NCBI GenBank assembly: GCA_029465975.1
Contig: CM055743.1
Location: 18,824,630-18,888,629 of the forward strand
Length of the DNA: 64,000 bases
Origin: Dallia pectoralis
Taxonomy: Eukaryota; Chordata; Actinopteri; Esociformes; Umbridae
Direction: 5' to 3'
Shown here: positions 23,101-34,777 of the stretch, piece by piece
Layout of the letters: every line of letters starts with the position of its first letter
Numbering within the stretch: position 1 is the first letter of the stretch
Made by a program: the position numbers and the translations under genes
The notes under the pieces: model-generated
Told to the model about the DNA's origin: nothing
Databases searched by the model: none
What the model saw: the letters and a program-made list of their open reading frames with translations, nothing else

Positions 23101-24505
23101 CACCTATGTTTGGCATTTGGACAGTGATACATATTGAATTGTTTTTGGGCTCTGGATTCCAGCAATTTTTAATTGGATCAAAGTGCAGACTGTCATTTTA
23201 AATTAGGGTGTTTTCATCCATACCAAATAAACCATTTAGAAATGACATAATATATATAAAGATAAAATAGAGCTGTGGTCATTGGACACACCCATTGAAC
23301 CAATGAAAACAAACCTGTCTTACGGTTATTTCTAAGTGTTAGGGATCTTCTTCTATGTTCTCCCCAGGCTCAGTGTTAGGGATCTTCTCCCTATGTTCTC
23401 CCCAGGCTCAGTGTTAGGGATCTTCTCCCTATGTTCTCCCCAGGCTAAGTGTTAGGGATCTTCTTCTATGTTCTCCCCAGGCTAAGTGTTAGGGATCTTC
23501 TTCTATGTTCTCCCCAGGCTAAGTGTTAGGGATCTTCTCCCTATGTTCTCCCCAGGCTAAGTGTTAGGGATCTTCTTCTATGTTCTCCCCAGGCTCAGTG
23601 TTAGGGATCTTCTCCCTATGTTCTCCCCAGGCTCAGTGTTAGGGATCTTCTTCTATGTTCTCCCCAGGCTAAGTGTTAGGGATCTTCTCCCTATGTTCTC
23701 CCCAGGCTCAGTGTTAGGGATCTTCTCCCTATGTTCTCCCCAGGCTAAGTGTTAGGGATCTTCTCCCTATGTTCTCCCCAGGCTAAGTGTTAGGGATCTT
23801 CTCCCTATGTTCTCCCCAGGCTAAGTGTTAGGGATCTTCTTCTATGTTCTCCCCAGGCTAAGTGTTAGGGATCTTCTTCTATGTTCTCCCCAGGCTCAGT
23901 GTTAGGGATCTTCTTCTATGTTCTCCCCAGGCTAAGTGTTAGGGATCTTCTCCCTATGTTCTCCCCAGGCTAAGTGTTAGGGATCTTCTATGTTCTCCCC
24001 AGGCTAAGTGTTAGGGATCTTCTCCCTATGTTCTCCCCAGGCTAAGTGTTAGGGATCTTCTCCTTATGTTCTCCCCAGGTTGCGTGATATTAAGATGGAG
24101 AGGAGGAAGCTGGCTGACCAGGCCAACTTGCTTGTAGATTTCTGCAAGGTGAGAAACGGGCACAGTCTTGGGTCTTCATCCGGCAGTTTCAGCACACTAC
24201 CATAGCACCAACAGAATGACACAAGTTCTCTCATCCCAATTACCTGGACCTTCTGAATCTCTTTGCCCATGTAGATGCAGAACATGATGTATGACATATT
24301 GTCAGAAGTGGGTGGATGCAGGAGCGACCTGGAAACCCACATTTACAGTCTGCAGCAGAATGTGGAGGAGCTGAGAGAAGGCTTTAAAACACTAATGCCC
24401 CTCCTCTCCAGCACCCTGTCCACACAGAACTCCTCCATCCGTCATCTGCTACGGGAGAGGGAGGAGCGAGCGGACACACAAAGCCTGGGTGGGCAGGACG
24501 GGTAA
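17164..24505 (+). CDS. kcnn3: Small-conductance calcium-activated potassium channel (SK family, KCNN3-like)
   Basis: Plasma-membrane K+ channel gated by Ca2+-calmodulin. Exons: 17164-17982, 18611-18706, 19195-19476, 20024-20145, 21912-22053, 22529-22639, 22941-23068, 24079-24148, 24275-24505; all junctions keep phase, giving about 666 aa. S1 is at about 246-266, ending ETELSW; S2 is in exon 2; exon 3 holds S3, S4 and SRSIGALNK; S5 is in exon 4; the filter SIGYGD is at about 464-469; S6 is in exon 6; the calmodulin-binding region (RKLELTRAEKHVHNFMMD, then LRETWMIYKHTKL) spans exons 6-8. The family is certain. KCNN3 is preferred over KCNN1/2 from the PEIIV and QNIG segments near S1 and the human 1q21-22 neighbours. 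It is more divergent than usual for SK1-3: no polyglutamine N-terminus, a short tail, an altered S3-S4 linker. ATG 17164 is the first in frame; an acceptor at 17113 means an upstream exon may exist. Confidence 0.88.
17960..18200 (+). repeat. 47-52-bp tandem repeat of the exon-1 splice donor
   Basis: The last bases of exon 1 and its donor (gtttataataag followed by gtcagc) occur five times, with the donor GT at 17983, 18035, 18082, 18129 and 18176. The first spacing is 52 bp and the others 47 bp. Each copy continues with gttagggaccagaccagact. Only the first donor keeps phase with exon 2: reading through to the second shifts frame and meets a stop at about 18030. Confidence 0.9.
18548..18610 (+). 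repeat. Short tandem repeat forming the exon-2 polypyrimidine tract
   Basis: About five copies of a 12-bp ttcccc(c/t)acatg unit run directly into the acceptor ttcccctacag before kcnn exon 2 (18611). The last copy supplies the AG used for splicing. Confidence 0.8.
20340..20550. repeat. AT-rich tandem repeat, about 3 copies, intron 4 of kcnn
   Basis: A unit of roughly 70 bp (gatgtcataaaaacaactta, then an AT-rich tract, then cacgtctgtaatgga) repeats three times and abuts the 92-bp array to its right. Confidence 0.8.
20569..21945 (+). repeat. 92-bp array made of the exon-5 splice acceptor and exon start
   Basis: Every unit carries a branch-point-like ctgac, a pyrimidine tract (cctcctctgtcccatag) and the first 33 nt of kcnn exon 5 (acaccacaactataaggacc to aacta). 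AG positions run from 20625 to the true site at 21911: 14 intervals, so about 15 acceptors. One copy lacks two or three bases near 20858. After the shared 33 nt, decoy copies continue tggtgacag and reach an in-frame TGA within the unit, whereas the real exon continues catggagg. Confidence 0.95.
23069..23120 (+). repeat. 14-bp repeat at the start of kcnn intron 7
   Basis: Three copies of ggcacctatgttt start immediately after the donor gtaagg of exon 7. Confidence 0.75.
23329..24078 (+). repeat. 35/38-bp array carrying the exon-8 acceptor, about 20 copies
   Basis: The unit is aggct(a/c)agtgttagggatct followed by tctccctatgttctcccc (38 bp) or a 35-bp form with ttctatgttc. Each unit ends ctatgttctccccag, the same sequence that precedes kcnn exon 8 at 24079. 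The last copy is therefore the working acceptor and the rest are upstream lookalikes. The units also contain gttaggg. Confidence 0.93.
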
Positions 24506-25332
24506 GAGGAAAGACAGATGGGAGGTCCGGGGTGTGTAATCATGAGGGAGGCTGAAGTGTGATGGAGGAGCTTGGGATCAGGATGAAGATTTAAGACAGG
24601 CTAGAACGGAATTAGATTCATTTCAGCGGGACCAATCCAGAACATCTTCTAACTAATGTTGTCAAAGGAGAAGTGAGTTACATTAAGTGACATACGATTT
24701 GTTTCCTAACCTCAATACAACACTTAGAAGATTAAACTTTTGAAATAATGGAATGCAGTTGTCACTTATTGTGGCATTAGTTCCTGATGCTATTTTTACA
24801 CTAATGGTTACAGCATAATTTGGAAAAATAATCTATTGAAACATATTGTTTTACAACCCTGCATTGTCAGTGTAAATATGTTGTATATAGCCTTTATTAA
24901 AAGCTCTAGAATTGTACTTAAACTTCTATTAACTTGTAATGCATACATGAAAGTCAGGTTGGTATAAGCATTATCTGGTGTGTACATATATACATTATTT
25001 TTTTAAATTGAATATTACCGTTTTGCAATAAATTAAGTTTTATGGATTTCATCAGACCGAAGATTAACTAGTTGGGTGTTTTATTTCACACAGAAATTAT
25101 TGTGTGAATTGTTGATTCACCCAGAGCAGTTACTGTTAACAGCCCAACTCAAGGTCTGTAATTTCTCTCAGGGATTTGATCACTGGTCAAATGCCCTGAA
25201 CACATGATACCTAAGCACTAACCACAGTCTCACTGGCCTTAAAGACATGCACAATTCCTAAACAATTAAAGTGCTTATTTCAAAGGAAGCCAAATAGAAA
25301 AGTAGAAACCAATTCTTTAGCCAAAGAAATAT
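24506..25332 (+). other. 3' untranslated region of kcnn and convergent gap
   Basis: After the kcnn stop at 24503-24505 there is no further coding signal. A consensus AATAAA lies at 25027-25032, a plausible polyadenylation signal for the channel gene. The next 300 bp lead to the oppositely oriented polyadenylation signal of rps27. Confidence 0.6.
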
Positions 25333-25338
25333 TTTATT
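25333..25338 (-). terminator. Polyadenylation signal of rps27
   Basis: TTTATT on the plus strand is AATAAA on the minus strand, about 190 bp beyond the rps27 stop codon. The two convergent genes end within about 300 bp of each other. Confidence 0.65.
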
Positions 25339-25529
25339 GAGGGAGACCGTGTTGGAATCGAGTTACAGAGAAGAAATCATATGGATCGAGTGATCCCATC
25401 TGACATCCATACGTTGTGACCAGTCGGCCCACATGTTTCTTGGATGCAGTCGCTACGGTTTTGAGGCTGGAGGATCTGAAATCAACGCTGCAACTCCTCC
25501 CTCGTACACTAGGGGCACCAGGAGTATGA

Positions 25530-27144
<1,615 letters not shown>

Positions 27145-27245
27145 GTTGGCGAGAAAAAAGCCGCTGCCGGAAAGGAGGCATTACCGGAAACGCGGGGTTC
27201 ATATTGACGCTGCTTTTGTGTGCGGACCGGAAGTGAGTGACTTGG
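27145..27245 (-). promoter_or_regulatory. rps27 promoter / TOP leader
   Basis: On the minus strand the leader just before the ATG is cctcctttccggcagcggct followed by a T-rich tract and ctcgccaac, matching a terminal oligopyrimidine start. Farther upstream is cacttccggtccgc, an ETS-type site. Both are common in ribosomal protein promoters. Confidence 0.55.
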
Positions 27246-28497
27246 ATACACAAGGAGGACATCTTGGTAAGGTCAAAGGGGATTGTTTTTTAACTTAAAA
27301 TGTAACTGCAAATGCCAAATAAACGGTGGATGGAGTTTCAGAGATAAATATGGTTTTGAAGGAGATAGAATTAGTTGACGTTTATTAAAAAAAAAAATCT
27401 GTAAAAAAAAATCACTGTACGATGTAACAACAGAAGCATGCCCAGATGTTGTCTGGAGTGCACACAGGCATGTTGGGGTCACACACATGAGTGAGTCACA
27501 TTATGAGCTGTCTGGAGTGCACACAGGCATGTGGGGGCCACACACACTACTGGGTCACATTATGAGTTTGTTCTCAACAAATTGGTGGCTCAACCTAATC
27601 CTGCTTTTCTAGATGCCTAATAAATAGAAACAGTGACACCCAGTGGTGAAAACGATTGCATTCCATGTGGACAACCTTTTTCAATTTCTTATGGAGATCC
27701 TCAACTTTTAGTTTCTTCATCAAATGTCCAATATATAGTTGTCTCGTCTGTGTCCACTTAACTGTTTTGCAACAGAGTTACCTTGGCATTGCTTAGCTAT
27801 TAAGCAGAGTTGTGCCTACACTTTTCATGAAGTTCGTCTAAACTATATTTAAAGCGAGGGAAGCATAAATGCCGATGTAAATTGTATACCACCCTTATTA
27901 TTATTATGTACAGACGGTGTCCTCCATAGTATATATATCTGTGGGTGTCCTGCCGCAGAGTCCGTTTTATGTTTCGGCCAAGCACACGCCCACTTACTGC
28001 GCACGTGCTTCTCCTTACAGACGCAGTCACATGACCTTACTTCCGGGTTAATACACTGCGCAGCCGTACCTAGCGGATCGACCAAAACACACACAATTAA
28101 CGGGATAACGGCGTTTGGTAAAACAGAAAAAAATTGCCTTTTAGCCTAGTCATTTTAACCAATGTCTTTTATATTTTTGCAATACACGGCATCGTGTTGA
28201 ATCGTTAAGAGTATATCCGGGCTCGCTAGTAAATACAAAATAGCTAGTTAGTTAGCAATGTCGTGTGTTAGCTGGCTAGCTTGATATATATATTATAATA
28301 GTGCTGTGTTTGCAATACATTTGAAATATATTATCAACCGTCTACCCGGCAAGAGGATGACGACCCCAACACATACCTAACATATAGCATATAGTTTTAA
28401 TACAGCGATAGGGAGGGAGGGGCGGTTGCTAGCAGGCTAACGCAGTAGCTAATCAAGTCAGCAGAATATACCAGCAGTAGGTGGACAGCCTATAGAC
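27246..28497. other. Intergenic region between rps27 and scamp3
   Basis: No gene. A 64-bp block (gtctggagtgcacacaggca...) is duplicated at about 27450-27565. Around 27985-28070 there are GC-rich elements with gcgcacgtgc and cttccgggt, suggestive of an NRF1/E-box and ETS-bearing promoter for scamp3. The rest is AT-rich. Confidence 0.45.
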
Positions 28498-28755
28498 AGG
28501 TTGGTAGGTAGACAGCCAATAAACAGGTTGGTAGGTAGACAGCCAATAAACAGGTTGGTAGGTAGACAGCCAATAAACAGGTTGGTAGGTAGACAGCCAA
28601 TAAACAGGTTGGTAGGTAGACAGTCAATAAACAGGTTGGTAGGTAGACAGCCAATTAACAGGTTGGTAGGTAGACAGCCAATTAACAGGTTGGTAGTTAG
28701 ACAGCCTATAGACAGGTTGGTAGGTAGACATCCAATAAACAGGTTGGTAGCTAGG
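28498..28755 (+). repeat. 27-bp minisatellite directly upstream of the scamp3 start codon
   Basis: The unit ggttggtaggtagacagcca plus ataaaca repeats about 9.5 times and ends only a few bases before the scamp3 ATG at 28761. Variants include ataGaca and attAaca. One frame is open for about 105 codons (GRQPINRLV...), but it shows no coding pattern and ends beyond the scamp3 donor. If transcription starts upstream, the array lies in the 5' untranslated region. Confidence 0.9.
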
Positions 28756-28760
28756 AAAAC

Positions 28761-31700
28761 ATGTCTAAATACACAAGTTTTCAGGAACCAGGCGACGACC
28801 AGAACCCATTTCAGGTGACGTGAAATGCATAGTTACTATTATTTTTTATTAGGTAACTAATGGCATTCGGTGTTCCACTGTAATAACTTACTCATGTGAC
28901 ACCTTCATTTATTCTTACTAGTCTATTTCATGCTTTCAATTAAGAGTTATCAGAATAACTAACATGTGCCCAGGACACTTATATGAGATGGCAAAAGGGT
29001 TGCTGTTATGTTCACTTTGTGATGTTTCTTTTTATTGTATGCCAGGACCCCGCAGTGACACAGCACAGCAGCAATACTGAGTACGCCACACTGGATCTCT
29101 ACAACCCGTTTGACAATAAAAATGGGGTAAGACATTTGTGGATGTCAGAATGCAAATGTTCTGGTGCTTCAGTAACTGAAGTAATGCTGTGCTATAATGA
29201 TGCATACAGGTAGCTAGAGGTACATATGCTAGGTACATTTTCTCATAGAGGTGCTTGGACAGGGTAGGAGGAATGCAACTGGTTATAATAAGCCACGATG
29301 CACCACTCTGATTCTGAAGCATTTGGTCCTATGCTCAGTATAGCATCCCTTCATAATCACTACAAGACGTTATTGTAGTATACACATTTATTTCTTACTG
29401 ACGTTTGTATTGCGCTCTCCAGTCTCAACCTCCGCCATACGCAGCCGCGTCCCCGTCGGCCCCCCCTCCCTTTGTTCCAGCAACGACCCCGCCCAGCCGG
29501 ACTACACCCACAGAGCCCCGCAACTATGGCACCTCCTTTACCCCCCAGGTACTTGAATTTTCTAACTGTAAGTCGCTCTGAATAAGAGCGTCTGCTAAAT
29601 GAGCGTCAATCTGTATTTATTTTCTACCAATGTTTGTATCTCTGGTCGGATATGCATGAAAGCCTGGTGTTGTTGCGTTTAGCAAACAGCGGTGAATGAC
29701 ACCACAGCTGAGCTTTTGAGGAAGCAGGATGAGCTGGAGAAGAAAGCCCGTGAGCTGGAGAGGAGAGAGAGGGAGCTGGACTCTCATGCCCTGGGCCCTA
29801 GAACTGGTAAGAGAGGACATGGTGAACGGATTGTCAGATGGATATAAATACATACCTCCATGTAACCGATTCAGGTGGCAATACTTGTAGTATGAGTTAA
29901 TAAGCGAAAGTGCATATTTGCTGATGCGTTCATTTGCTTTCATTTGACAAATTGTATACCTCATCTCTCTGTCAGGTCGTCAGAATAACTGGCCTCCCCT
30001 GCCATCGTTTTGCCCTGTGGGACCTTGCTTTTTCCAAGACATCGATATGGAGATCAGCCAGGCCTTCCAACGCACTGTCTCCATCATGTATTACTACTGG
30101 ATGTGTGAGTCTCCCTGTTTGTCTGCCAGTCTGGCTGGCTGTCTGTCTGTCCATCTCCTGACCTATAATATTTAATTCAGGTCTTTAACAAGTCTGTCTT
30201 AGCAATTTGTCAGATGTATTTTTGTTACTTTCATACCTGGAATCTTTTATTAATTGTGTGCCATGACACTCTGACAGGGCTGCCATTTAAAACAAGTTCT
30301 CTGGTTTTTGGAATCAGCTGTAGATTTTTATAGGGCTTTATAAAATACATTTGCTTGATTGGTTGGTTTTCAATCGATGTATTAACTAGTTTGGAGTGTC
30401 AGTGCTAATATTTAAAATATTATGGTCACATCTCCATCTTCTGATAAATTAGTAAGTATTAGATTAAACAAACAATGTAAACAAGTAAAACGTTTTACAA
30501 TACTGCCTTGTTGGATATACTGATGAGCGAAAACTTTATGCGCGTATGTCGTTTACCTGGGGAAGTGATGTCACCAGGGTGCACTGGAAAGACAGCAAAC
30601 CGGTGGGGGGGGTGTGATGCATAGTTTTGTATTTTTTTACTTCTCAACAAATTTAGATTGCTTTAATGAGAAGGGGCTGAACACTTTCAGTGTTGGCGAG
30701 CTGGCAGTAATTAATTGATCATTCAGTATGAAGACTCCACAGCTTTGTCTGGGCTGTAATTATTGATTGGGAACATAACGACAAACTTTGTCTCATACAG
30801 AAGTGTCCATGACAATGAATAAGCTGCAGTCAGGTAACGGGAATGACAAGAAGCTGGTGTGAAATTCCTTCACCTGGGGATGTGTGACGGCCCATGGTCT
30901 TTTGTTGTGCACTAGTTTCCTTGTCTATCAATTGGAAGGTTGGTGGTTCGATCCCCGCTTCCTCCTGGGAAATTGTTGCGGTGTCCTTGAGCAAGACACC
31001 TAACCCCAGCTGCTCCTGGCGAGCCTGCAGTCGCCTTGCATGGTAGACGCGGTCGTCAGTGTGTGAATGAGTGAATGAATGGGTGAATGTGACGCAGGAT
31101 CTGTAAAGCGCTATATAAAAGCGCAGCATTTACCATTTATTTGTTCTTTTCCCTTCATCCTCCATTCTATCATCTCCCATCTTTTAAAACCTTTTCTGTT
31201 CTGTTTCCTGAGCCCAATTTTTATTGAAATAATAAATGTGCCCTTGAATTTTCTTTTTTCATTTGCATCAACTACGTTTTTTGTTGTCAATTGGTTAAGG
31301 CTACCTAAAGACATTTGACCCTATTCTTCCTTAAGCACCTCCCACAAGTTGGATTGGCTTGATAAACACTTCTAACGTACTGTACGGTCAAGCCCCTCCC
31401 ACAACAGCTAAATAGGGTAGAGATCTGCTGACTGTGTTGGTCACACATTATAGACAATACCAGCTGACTGCCTTGTCCCTAAATAGTTCTTGAATAGTTT
31501 GGAGCTGTGTTTTGGGTCATTGTCCTGTTGTAGGAGGAAATTGGCTCCAAGAAAATGTATGGCATGGTGTGGCAAAATGAAATCGTCTACATTTTTTTAC
31601 CCTGTATAATTTTTTTATTGGCCGTATCTGGAGCTCCACTCCAGATATTTATATAGTCCAATAAAAGGGAATTCTTTCTGCTTCTTCATTTTCACCTGTG

Positions 31701-34034
31701 CTAACGTAAGTCCATAAGGTTTTTCTAATTATAAATTAGCCTTTTATAATGATACATTTGGATTAGCACATTACACTTTCCATCACTCTGGTTTTTTCTT
31801 CATCGATATCAGCTTGACTTGCATTGACACCTGAACACACCAGCGACTCCAAATGCAAAAGCCGAGCCTAGTATCGAGACAGTGAAAGTTCTCACGTGCA
31901 TGCACTCTTGATGCCAACAAACACAACAGCCTAATACAATACAGTTGTTAAGCCAATCTCCAAATAGTTTTTTTTTTTTTAAATTGTACAATCTACAAAA
32001 ATGTGTTGCTGTTTTGAAATGGTTCATTAACAAAGGATGAAAATACCCGTCCTAGAGTGGCAGAGCATGAACTACAAAATGTCCAAAGTGTTATGGACTT
32101 CACTGTTTATACCTTCCTCTTGTGTTTCTAATGCTTCTCTTTTTCTCCCAAACCCTTTTCTTCCTTTTTTCTCTCACTCCACCCGTATTTCTGTCCATCT
32201 TCCAGTCACAGCCTGCACGCTGGCGTTCAACTTAATTTCCTGCCTGAGTAATTTCTGTGTGGACTCAACTGGTGGTGTTGGGCTGGGTTTGGCTATCCTC
32301 TGGGTCCTGCTCTTCACTCCTTGCTCATTCGTCTGTTGGTACCGGCCCGTGTACAAAGCCTTCAGGTTTTTATCCTCCCACAGACACAATCTTTTCAGAT
32401 TTGTTAATATTCGTTCATAGTGAACCTACAAATGCCTTTTTGTCCCTCTTTTCAGGAGCGACAGCTCCTTCAACTTCTTCGCCTTCTTCTTCGTTTTTTT
32501 TATCCAAGTGATCATCTATGTCATCATGACCATTGGCGTTCCCGGATGGGGTTTCAGGTACGGGCCACAAACAACACGAGCAATCTCAACCCGGTTTCGA
32601 TCACAGCTCTACCGTTACAGTGCTATTCCTTCAATGCGGGGCATTTGTTAGGCCAGTCTTATACACGCTCTGTCTCTCTCCCAGTTTCGATCATAGCTCT
32701 ACCGTTACAGTGCTACTCCTTCAATGCCGGGTATTTGTTAGGCCAGTCTTATACACGCTCTGTCTCTCTCCCTGTTTCGATCACAGCTCTACCGTTACAG
32801 TGCTACTCCTTCAATGCCGGGCAATTGTTAGGCCAGTCTTATACACGCTCTGTCTCTCTCCCTGTTTCGATCACAGCTCTACCGTTACAGTGCTACTCCT
32901 TCAATGCCGGGCATTTGTTAGGCCAGTCTTATACACGCTCTGTCTCTCTCCCTGTTTCGATCACAGCTTTACCGTTACAGTGCTACTCCTTCAATGCCGG
33001 GTATTTGTTAGGCCAGTCTTATACACGCTCTGTCTCTCTCCCTGTTTCGATCACAGCTTTACCGTTACAGTGCTACTCCTTCAATGCCGGGTATTTGTTA
33101 GGCCAGTCTTATACACGCTCTGTCTCTCTCCCTGTTTCGATCACAGCTTTACCGTTACAGTGCTACTCCTTCAATGCCGGGTATTTGTTAGGCCAGTCTT
33201 ATACACGCTCTGTCTCTCTCCTCTCCCTGTTTCTTGTTTCTCCTCAGTGGCTGGATTGTCAGTCTGGCGACTCTGAAGACGAGCATCCCGGTTGGTGTGA
33301 TCATGATGCTCAGTGCCGTCCTGTTCACAGCCCAGGCTGTCATTGGGGTTGTCATGCTGAAGAGGGTAAAACTGAACTGATGCCGTATGAGGGAGAGGAT
33401 TTGAACCAGGTTTAAGGACATAATGGGATAGCACCGATCTGGAGAGTGTGGAATAACTACAGTAGAAGCATAATTACAGTAGATGAACAATTACAGTAGA
33501 TGGGTAGACAATTGCTACGAATTCATTCAACAGTGATGCAATAGGTTAATGGTAAACAAATAAAAGTGCTTTTGGCTGCTTTTTCCACTTTGACCTATTC
33601 TCCCAAGAGGGTTAGGGTCATTTTTAATTTAAACCAGTGAAGTCGTGAAGTGAACTGAAATATGCTTTCTTTAATAACAACTAATTTGATACGGTAAAGC
33701 AAACATTGTTGTTTTTTCTGTTTACTTTACTTGAATTGACTTCTCTCAATCTGAAACACACCCAATCCTCTTACATTGAAATACATTCAGAATATCCACA
33801 GAAATGGAGAGCAAAAAATATTTTCTTTGTCAGCGTCGAGGTGAATACCCAGCGTAAGGCTTGTCTTCCTTTCCTCTTCAGGTCCACTCTCTGTACCGGC
33901 AGACCGGTGCCAGCTTCGTCAAGGCACAGGCTGAGTTTGCCACTGGAGTGATGTCCAATCAGGCTGTACGCCAGGCAGCTGCCAACGCCACGACTTCAGC
34001 TGCCCAGGGGGCTTTTGCTGGGGCAGCTCGATAA
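28761..34034 (+). CDS. scamp3: Secretory carrier-associated membrane protein 3
   Basis: Four-pass protein of endosomal and trans-Golgi membranes involved in vesicle traffic. Exons: 28761-28814, 29046-29126, 29423-29548, 29683-29806, 29976-30104, 32206-32365, 32456-32557, 33248-33365, 33882-34034. All phases agree, giving 348 aa (human SCAMP3 is about the same length). Two NPF motifs (QNPFQ at about 14-18; YNPFD at about 37-41) bind EH-domain adaptors. A Pro-rich segment is followed by a coiled coil (ELLRKQDELEKKARELERRE), then NNWPPLPSFCPVGPCFFQDI. Four membrane helices enclose the family hallmark CWYRPVYKAFRSDSSFNFF. The tail RVHSLYRQTGASFVKAQAEF is conserved. DPAVTQ and YATLDLYNPF, with the rps27/ash1l neighbours, favour SCAMP3 over SCAMP2. 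Confidence 0.95.
29565..29606 (+). mobile_element. SINE/LINE tail fragment in scamp3 intron 3
   Basis: The segment ctgtaagtcgctctgaataa followed by gagcgtctgctaaatgagcg matches the 3' tail found at the ends of many fish short interspersed elements. Only the tail is recognisable; it sits 16 bp after the exon-3 donor. Confidence 0.5.
30870..31140 (+). mobile_element. SINE-like element in scamp3 intron 5
   Basis: The block contains a tRNA-like box B (ggttcgatccccg at about 30947), then gtccttgagcaagacaccta, a fish SINE hallmark, and ends in gtaaagcgctatataaaagc. No target duplication was identified. The family cannot be named without a repeat library. Confidence 0.5.
31420..31640. mobile_element. 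Degraded Tc1-like transposon fragment in scamp3 intron 5
   Basis: Sequence such as gagctgtgttttgggtcatt followed by gtcctgttgtaggaggaaat resembles abundant Tc1-type repeats in salmonid and related genomes. It is short, lacks an open frame and has no intact ends, so only an approximate extent is given. Confidence 0.4.
32594..33223 (+). repeat. 90-bp tandem repeat, 7 copies, at the end of scamp3 intron 7
   Basis: The unit starts gtttcgatcacagctctacc and ends cacgctctgtctctctccct, with period exactly 90 bp (starts 32594, 32684, ...). The last copy runs into the pyrimidine tract and acceptor of exon 8 (tctctccctgtttcttgttt ctcctcag before 33248). Each unit ends in a similar pyrimidine tract followed by gatcacag, so it carries an acceptor-like signal. 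The 90-bp period keeps two plus frames open, giving non-genic frames at 32420-33415 and 32533-33276. Confidence 0.93.
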
Positions 34035-34777
34035 AGAGGGGCGGGGCGTGTGATAGAGTGCGAGGTGTCGAAGGTTATTTGTCAGGCTTTAAGGTATTAG
34101 AAAACGACGCAATACTGTTGTGTTTTGTGGAACGACTACAAGCGGGGTTTTTAATGTCTTTGTGGAAATTACGAGGAAAAAAGATCATCCAATAACTACC
34201 AGAGATGAGATGTACAAAATGCCTGGGGCTTATTGAATTAGCCTCAATCTGTGTTACTCAATTCGGGAGGCTGTTGGAGGGAGGGGGGCTGGGGGGTCAG
34301 CACCTGCGAATGCACATTTTAGACAAAAGGCAGGACTTGTGTTTGTGATGGATGCACTGATATGATGCTGCGTATTTAACGTGTAACTGAACCATTCGGT
34401 GGGTAGTTATCTGTGCCCAGTGCCATGTTCGCTGGTTAGCGCTTAACAAGCCATTTGTTTTGACACTCCAAATGAGAATGTCAGCCTACTCACACTGTTT
34501 GCCAACATTATAACTGAGGGGAATGATTTTGTCTCTGTAATATTATCGGTTTACTGTCATGTGGAATGTTTTTTTATGGTCGTAATTATAGTTCTTGGTT
34601 TTATTAAACTCATTGGATATGCTTCATGGTTTCAAATCCTTGGGTCAGCTAACTGGGCGTTACAACATTAGTATTATACATTACTATACATTAGTATTCT
34701 GGAGAATGTCTGTCATCGTTTAGTTAGTTTTTTTACTCATTCAACTTATTGCTTTATTATTATTATTTTATTAAGCT
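34035..34777 (+). other. scamp3 3' untranslated region
   Basis: This region follows the scamp3 stop codon with no further coding signal. A polyadenylation hexamer ATTAAA lies at 34603-34608. Confidence 0.6.

Noticed and set aside
28501..28818. 105-codon frame over the scamp3 ATG
   Set aside because: It is the 27-bp repeat read in another frame and runs past the scamp3 exon-1 donor; the scamp3 frame has the conserved NPF-containing protein.
32420..33415. 331-codon frame covering part of scamp3 introns and exons
   Set aside because: A shadow frame kept open by the 90-bp array; the true exons use other frames with correct junctions.
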